Notes under the pieces: model-generated
The model's input: only the letters and a program-made list of their open reading frames with translations
What the model was told of the DNA's origin: nothing
Databases searched by the model: none
Origin: Chroococcidiopsis sp. TS-821
GTDB taxonomy: Bacteria > Cyanobacteriota > Cyanobacteriia > Cyanobacteriales > Chroococcidiopsidaceae
Assembly (NCBI RefSeq): GCF_002939305.1
Contig: NZ_MVDI01000007.1
Span: 62,001-126,000 of the forward strand
Reading direction: 5' to 3'
DNA: 64,000 nt
Position numbers and translations under genes: made by a program
Shown here: positions 58,576 through 64,000 of the stretch, piece after piece
How positions within the stretch are numbered: the stretch's first letter is position 1
Layout: every line of letters begins with the position of its first letter

Positions 58576-61122
58576 ATGGCTTTATTTAGTATTTCACTCA
58601 CAAATTGGCTGGTTGAAGGTCTGCCGCAACGTTTCGATCGCGCGCTGGAAAAATTAGAAATCCGCCATCTCAAGTGGCTAATTTTACCGCTGTTGCTGCT
58701 ATCAGTACCGTTGATTACAACGCCACTCCAAGTTTGGCAGCAAGGTGTTGTGACGGTATTTTTGATTGCGATCGGTCAAATTGTCGTGCGTGCCGAGCAA
58801 AACAATCCCTCAAAATCGCGCAGTGAATATTTGCACTTATTCATGGTGTGGCTCAGTTTAGTAACAACGCTACGCTATCTTTACTACCGTACTTCTTATA
58901 CGCTCAACTTTAACAACTGGATTAATGGCATTAGTTGCATACTACTTTATGGAGCCGAGTTGTACGCGGTTTTTACGCTTATCCTTGCTTATTTTCAAAC
59001 GCTGAAGATTAAAGATCGCAAACCTGTAGATTTGAAGACAATTCCTCAAGAGCAGTGGTTTACAGTTGATATTTATATTCCTACTTACAACGAAAGTATA
59101 GAAATTGTTCGTAAAACTGCGCTTGGGGCATTAGCGACAGACTATCCAGCAGATAAAAAACGCGTTTATATTCTCGATGACGGTCGTAAATTCCCTGAAC
59201 GCAGAGCCGAGTTACGCCAGATGTGCGATGAAATTGGTTGTACGCTGCTAACGCGCGAAAACAACGATCATGCAAAAGCAGGAAACATTAATACTGCGTT
59301 TCGCCGTACTCAGGGCGATTTGGTGTTGATTTTGGACTGCGACCACATTCCGACGCGGGATATTCTGCAAAACACGGTGGGCTTCTTTTACAATCCGAAA
59401 GTTTCTTTGGTACAAACACCGCACTGGTTTTATAACCCCGATCCGTTTGAACGGAACTTGTTGACGGGAGGCAAAGTTCCGGTAGGTAATGAACTGTTTT
59501 ACAAGGTATTGCAAAAGGGTAACGATTTCTGGAATGCTGCGTTTTTCTGCGGTTCGGCAGCGGTAATTCGCAAAGAACACGTCATGCAAATTGGTGGCAT
59601 TGCGGTAGAAACTGTTACTGAAGATTGTCACACATCATTGCGCTTGCATTCTTTGGGGTACGAAACGGTTTACTACGACAAGATTATGGTTGCGGGCTTA
59701 GCGCCAGAGAAGTTTTCGGCGTATGTTGGACAACAAGTACGTTGGGCGCGAGGAATGGCGCAGATCTTGCGAATTGAAAACCCGATGTTCAACCCAAAGT
59801 TGAAGCTAACGTTACCGCAACGAATTTGTTATTTTTCGGCAACATCGCACTTTTTCTACGGGTTTCCGCGATTGATGTATGCGATCGCGCCTACGCTATT
59901 TTTACTGTTCAGCATTAACCCAATTCGCGGTTTAGGTTTAGAAACCCTCGCGTACGCTTTACCCCATATCCTTTTAGCTTTAAACACGAACCACATAACT
60001 TATAAACACGTCCGCTTTTCATTCTGGAACGAAATTTTTGAGTTTGTCATGGCGTACCAAGCGGGAATTGTCACGTTTTTAGCACTACTTAACCCGAAAC
60101 TTGGTTCTTTCAACGTTACGGATAAAGGGCAAACTGTCAATAAGCGCACTTTCGATTGGCAATCGGTTCGTCCATTGTTGATTGTGACTGCGCTAGTTGT
60201 GGCGTCGCTGCTGGCGGTTCCTTTCTGGTTGTTGCTGCGTCCAGAAGATAGCGAGGCGGTTTTAGTTAACGCGCTGTGGTGCGTTTTTAACTTGATATTA
60301 TTAGTAGCTGCTTGCCTTGTTGCTTTTGAACAGCCGCAGTTACGTTCAGCACACCGCTTGCAGCGCCATCTTGGTGTGGTAATTTATAGCGCAAATCAAA
60401 GCGTTCCAGGAATTACAGTCAATGTTTCAGAAACTGGCGCGCTGATTGCACTCGATTCTTGGGCTAACTTACCTGATGAAGTTGAGGTCGAAATTATTGG
60501 CGATTACGGAGCGCGAGCATTTCTCAATGGTAGAATTGTCCGCTGGACGCCGATTAATGATACTCAAATTCATGTCGTCGTTGATTTCATCAATCCGACT
60601 CGCGCGCAGTTAGATAATTTAGTGTTAGTTCTCTACTCGGATGTGAAAGAGTGGTATGGGCAAAAGCGCGAAATTGTCGATCAGCCGTTTCAGTCATTTA
60701 AGTTTCTGGCTACAAGCTTGACACGCTCGTTTCGAGACTTTAAGCCAGAGCGTAGCGTTAAACAAGTACGCAAACGCGTTCAAACGACAGCACAAATTTA
60801 CTGGGAAGGACAATTTTATTCGGGAGAAGCAACTGAAATCGGCGCGAGTAGTTTGAGGCTTGAGCTAGATCGCAATGCTACATCTTCTGGAAAGCAGCTA
60901 CAAAAGCAGGACATTCTAAAAATGAAGCAAGAAAAGCCACTTGTGGGTTTACTTGTTGATAATCACAATAGTGCAAACCGTTTGTTAGCTCAAATTGCGC
61001 ATGTAGAAATTTGTCCTAACGATAGCGAGTCTGACTCATCACTGACAATCGAGTTACAGTTCCCTGAGCAGTTTAAACAAAAACAAGGCGAGAAGATTAA
61101 GGAATTGTTACTTACTTTGTAG
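58576..61122 (+). CDS. bcsA: Cellulose synthase catalytic subunit BcsA (UDP-forming) with PilZ domain
   Basis: BcsA polymerises glucose from UDP-glucose and translocates the chain across the inner membrane. In 848 residues it has four N-terminal membrane segments (about 33-142) and the GT2 domain. Motifs are DDG (201-203), DCD (254-256), TED (348-350) and QQVRW (386-390). More membrane helices and the gating loop FNVTDKG (512-518) follow. The PilZ domain keeps both c-di-GMP motifs, RSAHR (590-594) and NVSETG (616-621), so activation by c-di-GMP is expected. ATG 58576 follows bcsB by 4 bp; an upstream in-frame ATG at 58519 lies inside bcsB and is less likely. Confidence 0.96.
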   Translation: MALFSISLTNWLVEGLPQRFDRALEKLEIRHLKWLILPLLLLSVPLITTPLQVWQQGVVTVFLIAIGQIVVRAEQNNPSKSRSEYLHLFMVWLSLVTTLRYLYYRTSYTLNFNNWINGISCILLYGAELYAVFTLILAYFQTLKIKDRKPVDLKTIPQEQWFTVDIYIPTYNESIEIVRKTALGALATDYPADKKRVYILDDGRKFPERRAELRQMCDEIGCTLLTRENNDHAKAGNINTAFRRTQGDLVLILDCDHIPTRDILQNTVGFFYNPKVSLVQTPHWFYNPDPFERNLLTGGKVPVGNELFYKVLQKGNDFWNAAFFCGSAAVIRKEHVMQIGGIAVETVTEDCHTSLRLHSLGYETVYYDKIMVAGLAPEKFSAYVGQQVRWARGMAQILRIENPMFNPKLKLTLPQRICYFSATSHFFYGFPRLMYAIAPTLFLLFSINPIRGLGLETLAYALPHILLALNTNHITYKHVRFSFWNEIFEFVMAYQAGIVTFLALLNPKLGSFNVTDKGQTVNKRTFDWQSVRPLLIVTALVVASLLAVPFWLLLRPEDSEAVLVNALWCVFNLILLVAACLVAFEQPQLRSAHRLQRHLGVVIYSANQSVPGITVNVSETGALIALDSWANLPDEVEVEIIGDYGARAFLNGRIVRWTPINDTQIHVVVDFINPTRAQLDNLVLVLYSDVKEWYGQKREIVDQPFQSFKFLATSLTRSFRDFKPERSVKQVRKRVQTTAQIYWEGQFYSGEATEIGASSLRLELDRNATSSGKQLQKQDILKMKQEKPLVGLLVDNHNSANRLLAQIAHVEICPNDSESDSSLTIELQFPEQFKQKQGEKIKELLLTL

Positions 61123-61351
61123 GTATAGCAGAGGTCAGTAGGTCAGGGTAAAATTCTAGTTAGGGAAGTGAACAATACACTGGCGTTAAACTCCAGTACC
61201 TGTATTTACCAGAAATCCCCCATGCTGGGGGACTTTGAGTTTTTTAGTGGTTTAGAAACCTTACGTGTCCTCTCACTACACTGTATTAACGAAAACTGGA
61301 AGTATCAGGGTATTGAAGATTGGATTTATGCGGGAGTTTCATAATGTGGTA

Positions 61352-61378
61352 GGACTTACGCTATAGGTAAGTCCCTTT
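61352..61378 (+). terminator. Terminator of the cellulose operon
   Basis: GGACTTAC (61352-61359) and GTAAGTCC (61367-61374) form an 8-bp perfect stem with a seven-base loop, followed by CTTTT. It ends the plus-strand operon just before the convergent HtrA gene. Confidence 0.75.
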
Positions 61379-61383
61379 TACAA

Positions 61384-62565
61384 TTAGTAATTGTTTTCTA
61401 GTTCGCCAGTGCGGACTGATAGTTGTTGCGTTTGTCTACCGCGCTGAACTTTGATCTGTAAGGTTTGACCGACTTCACTACTATCTACGATATTTTGTAG
61501 TTGCTCGGCTGTAGACACAGGTTGACGGTCAACTTGCACAATAACATCTCCGCGACGTATTCCTCCAGCTGCGGCGGGAGAGTTGGGGATGACTCGCACG
61601 ACAAGTACGCCGTTAATTTCTGGTACGTCAATTGGGGAATTCGGATCGCTGTTATTTTGTTTTGCTAGCTGTGGAGTAAGCGTTACCATTTGCACGCCTA
61701 AATAAGGATGCGCGATTTTCTCTCCGCGCATAAGCCGATCTTTAATTGCTTTGGCTTTATTAATTGGAATTGCAAAACCAATTCCTGTCGCATCTGCGCG
61801 AATTGCAGTATTAATTCCGATGACCTCGCCGCGATCGTTTAATAATGGTCCTCCAGAGTTACCAGGATTAATGGCTGCGTCGGTTTGAATAAATTCTAGG
61901 CGTTTATCGAGAATACCCACTTCGCGACTCGAACGTTTCAACGTGCTGACAATTCCGAGGGTAACGGTATTATCTAATCCTAAGGGATTGCCAACAGCGA
62001 TCGCCCAATCGCCTACTTGTACCGTGCTAGAATCACCTAACGGTGCAACAGGAACATCTCCACCAGCATCAATTTTAACTACAGCCAAATCAGTTACTTC
62101 ATCAATTCCTTGTACAGTGCCTTCGAAAGTACGTCCGTCTTTGAGTTGTACTGTGACTCGATCCGCTTGGTTGACGACGTGGGCGTTGGTAAGAATCTCA
62201 CCGCTAGGATCGATGATTACACCAGAACCAAGTCCGCGTAAGGTTTCTGGGGGCATTTGTTGCGAAAAACCGTCGCCAAAGAAACGGCGGAAGAACGGAT
62301 CTTCGAGAAATGGTTCCGGAACCCGACGCGTTACTGTACGCTCGGTATCAATGCGTACTACAGCAGGTCCAACGCGATTGACTGCGGCAGTAACAAAGCT
62401 ATTTGCGGTTATTGGAGCTTTAGCTTGCGCAATGCTAGTGTTATTTTCAGCAATGGGTGCTGCTTGACACGGTAACACTCGCAAAGTGCTAAATGTCAAA
62501 ATAACTCCTAGTGCGATCGCTAATATGTAAGTACGAAGGCGCATCAACCATGATTTCACATGCAT
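61384..62565 (-). CDS. HtrA/Deg family serine protease with PDZ domain
   Basis: HtrA proteases degrade or refold damaged envelope proteins; cyanobacteria usually have HhoA, HhoB and HtrA. The 393-residue product has an N-terminal signal anchor (about 12-36, ending QAA), a trypsin-like domain with triad His129 (TNAHV), Asp159 (VTDLAVV) and Ser237 (PGNSGGPL), and a single PDZ domain (about 285-385, RRGDVIVQVDRQPV). All catalytic residues are present. Which of the three paralogues it is cannot be decided from the sequence alone. The start is ATG 62565, with ATG 62544 as an alternative. It converges on the cellulose operon terminator. Confidence 0.93.
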   Translation of the reverse strand: MHVKSWLMRLRTYILAIALGVILTFSTLRVLPCQAAPIAENNTSIAQAKAPITANSFVTAAVNRVGPAVVRIDTERTVTRRVPEPFLEDPFFRRFFGDGFSQQMPPETLRGLGSGVIIDPSGEILTNAHVVNQADRVTVQLKDGRTFEGTVQGIDEVTDLAVVKIDAGGDVPVAPLGDSSTVQVGDWAIAVGNPLGLDNTVTLGIVSTLKRSSREVGILDKRLEFIQTDAAINPGNSGGPLLNDRGEVIGINTAIRADATGIGFAIPINKAKAIKDRLMRGEKIAHPYLGVQMVTLTPQLAKQNNSDPNSPIDVPEINGVLVVRVIPNSPAAAGGIRRGDVIVQVDRQPVSTAEQLQNIVDSSEVGQTLQIKVQRGRQTQQLSVRTGELENNY

Positions 62566-62832
62566 ACCTGTATAGTTTCCACCAGCTTTTTATGTAAGAC
62601 TACTCTGTTTTGATTTTGACCTAAGTTTGAGCCATTGTAACGTTTGACTGTTTTTGATTTATCATCCTCCTCAATAATTGTACGGCTTTAAACCTGGAGT
62701 TGAGAAATTCAAACATCAGACTATAACGACTATTCTTCCCACTTTTTGGTAGTTTTTCTTCTCTTCACTCAAAACTCACTGAGTTTATTTGAGTCACTCG
62801 GTTCTCAAAAAATTGTCTTAATTTTCTATCCT

Positions 62833-63741
62833 ATGAATGTCTTCTCAAAAAAAAAGCCTCCTATACATATTGATGATGAAACTATTAATGGCTATATATT
62901 TATGACTCCCACTTTCTTAATTATGGGAGTTTTCTTACTTTTACCAATCTGTTTAGCAGTTGTTTTGGCGTTTTATCGAGTTCAACCATTGGGAGATGTT
63001 AGTTATACCTTTAGAGGTTTGCGTAACTTTTGGCGAATGTTTAGCGACGAACGTGTCAAAATTGCTTTAAGAAATACAGTAGAGTATGTAACAATCGTTG
63101 TTCCAACACAAACTTTACTCGCGTTAAGTTTAGCCTTGGTTCTCAATACACAAATTAAAGGAAGAAACTTTTTTAGAGTACTATTTTTTTTACCAACAGT
63201 TACTTCATCTGCTGTTTTAACATTGATTTTTATGTGGATTTGTAACTCTAATGGGTTACTCAATCGCTTTCTTGCTTTTTTAGGTTTACCTACGTACAAC
63301 TGGCTAGGCGATCCGAGTGTTGCACTCAAAGCGATTATGCTTATGAATATTTGGGCAACTGCGCCGCTTTTTATGGTAATTTATTTAGCAGCTATGCAAG
63401 ATATTCCAGAAACGCTCTACGAAGCAGCAACGTTAGATGGCGCAAGTGCCTGGGATAAGTTTATCTATATTACTTTACCTTTTCTACAGCCTGTCACTTT
63501 TTTTGTTATTGTTATGGGAATAATTGGAACCTTTCAATTATTCGATCAATCTTATATTTTTTCGCGAGGTTCAGGAGGTCCTAATAACTCTACTTTGACA
63601 GTTGTATTATTAATTTATCAATATGCTTTTAAAAATCTTGATATGGGTTATGCAGCCGCGCTTGCTCTCATGTTAGCACTTGCAATTATGATTGCAACTT
63701 TGCTTCAGCGATTGTGGATTAAAGAAGATAAGTTTAATTGA
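62833..63741 (+). CDS. Sugar-type ABC transporter permease (MalF/UgpA-like)
   Basis: The 302-residue inner-membrane permease has six predicted helices and the EAA loop EAATLDGASAWDKFIYITLPFLQP, which contacts the ATPase subunit. The family imports sugars or glycerol phosphate with a periplasmic binding protein. A second permease starts 10 bp downstream, as in MalFG-type systems. I chose ATG 62833 because a longer frame from 62746 adds 29 residues that read as A/T-rich leader. The substrate cannot be inferred; binding protein and ATPase are not in the window. Confidence 0.9.
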   Translation: MNVFSKKKPPIHIDDETINGYIFMTPTFLIMGVFLLLPICLAVVLAFYRVQPLGDVSYTFRGLRNFWRMFSDERVKIALRNTVEYVTIVVPTQTLLALSLALVLNTQIKGRNFFRVLFFLPTVTSSAVLTLIFMWICNSNGLLNRFLAFLGLPTYNWLGDPSVALKAIMLMNIWATAPLFMVIYLAAMQDIPETLYEAATLDGASAWDKFIYITLPFLQPVTFFVIVMGIIGTFQLFDQSYIFSRGSGGPNNSTLTVVLLIYQYAFKNLDMGYAAALALMLALAIMIATLLQRLWIKEDKFN

Positions 63742-63751
63742 ACAAGGATTT

Positions 63752-64000
63752 ATGTTGCTTAAAAAAACTACTTTACTTGCACCTATTTTATATATCATCT
63801 TAATTTTGTATGCGATTTTGACTTTTATACCTTTTGCTTGGGCGTTATCTGCTTCATTTAAACCTCTATCAGAAATTGTATCAGGTACAGATGGTTTTAT
63901 TCCGCAACAGTTTACGCTAGAAAACTACCAGCAGATTTTTGTCCAAGAACCGTTATTTGGTAGATGGTTATTTAATAGCGTGTTTGTTGCTGTATGTGTA
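63752..64000 (+). CDS. Sugar-type ABC transporter permease (MalG/UgpE-like), partial (3' end outside window)
   Basis: ATG 63752 has AAGGA seven bases ahead and opens a frame that continues to the window end (about 83 codons). The visible part begins with a membrane helix (LLAPILYIILILYAILTFIPFAWAL) and SASFKPLSEI, then FTLENYQQIF. This is typical of the N-terminus of the second permease in MalFG-type importers. It should form a heterodimer with the preceding permease. Confidence 0.88.
   Translation, partial: MLLKKTTLLAPILYIILILYAILTFIPFAWALSASFKPLSEIVSGTDGFIPQQFTLENYQQIFVQEPLFGRWLFNSVFVAVCV

Noticed and set aside
61130-61350. Possible insertion-sequence remnant with CCCCCATGCTGGGGG and a frame reading NENWKYQGIEDW
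   Set aside because: No terminal inverted repeats, no target duplication and no transposase motif that I can name. The palindrome alone is not enough.

Overview
The window comes from a cyanobacterial chromosome. The palindrome GCGATCGC (HIP1) and its core occur again and again. The gene content is also cyanobacterial: split RNA polymerase genes rpoC1 and rpoC2 behind rpsT-tatD-rpoB, plus gun4, ictB, a WGxxGxxG protein, several Uma2-family proteins and a HetP-family protein. HetP homologues together with a chromosomal cellulose locus would suit a strain near the Chroococcidiopsis/Gloeocapsa/Nostoc lineages, but that placement is an inference. No rRNA, tRNA, CRISPR array or intact insertion sequence was recognised.

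Layout. 0-9 kb: a secreted epimerase-like gene cut by the window edge, smpB, a WGxxGxxG protein, ictB, a degenerate sensor kinase behind gun4, icd, a Cys-rich four-helix copper protein, and the remains of a CYP120-like P450 gene. 9-20 kb: Uma2 proteins, then a purine/molybdenum-hydroxylase cluster (OHCU decarboxylase, FAD subunit, fused FeS-Mo subunit, XdhC), hisC, a desaturase-SDR fusion, and mocA for the Mo cofactor. 20-26 kb: an ABC exporter, a membrane-anchored helical-repeat protein, hslO and a small SRPBCC-like protein. 26-32 kb: an AT-rich region with a HetP-family gene and a peptide-export locus that appears to be decaying. It has a 5'-truncated HlyD gene, a double-glycine precursor ORF interrupted by TAA, and an intact C39-peptidase ABC transporter. 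32-45 kb: hisD-usp and the conserved block rpsT-tatD-rpoB-rpoC1-rpoC2. 45-61 kb: a cellulose production and processing locus. 61-64 kb: an HtrA protease and the start of a sugar-type ABC permease pair.

The cellulose locus is the most coherent system. bcsZ (GH8 lipoprotein), bcsB and bcsA form a tight operon. BcsA keeps every catalytic motif, the gating loop and the c-di-GMP-binding PilZ motifs. Immediately upstream, two genes overlapping by ATGA encode an OprB-like outer-membrane barrel with a Pro-rich periplasmic linker, and a TPR protein. Together they look like BcsC divided into two polypeptides. A membrane-anchored GH5 cellulase with a C-terminal CBM2 lies on the other strand. Inferred scheme: BcsA/BcsB make and translocate the glucan, the TPR protein and barrel carry it through the periplasm and outer membrane, and the GH8 and GH5 enzymes trim it.
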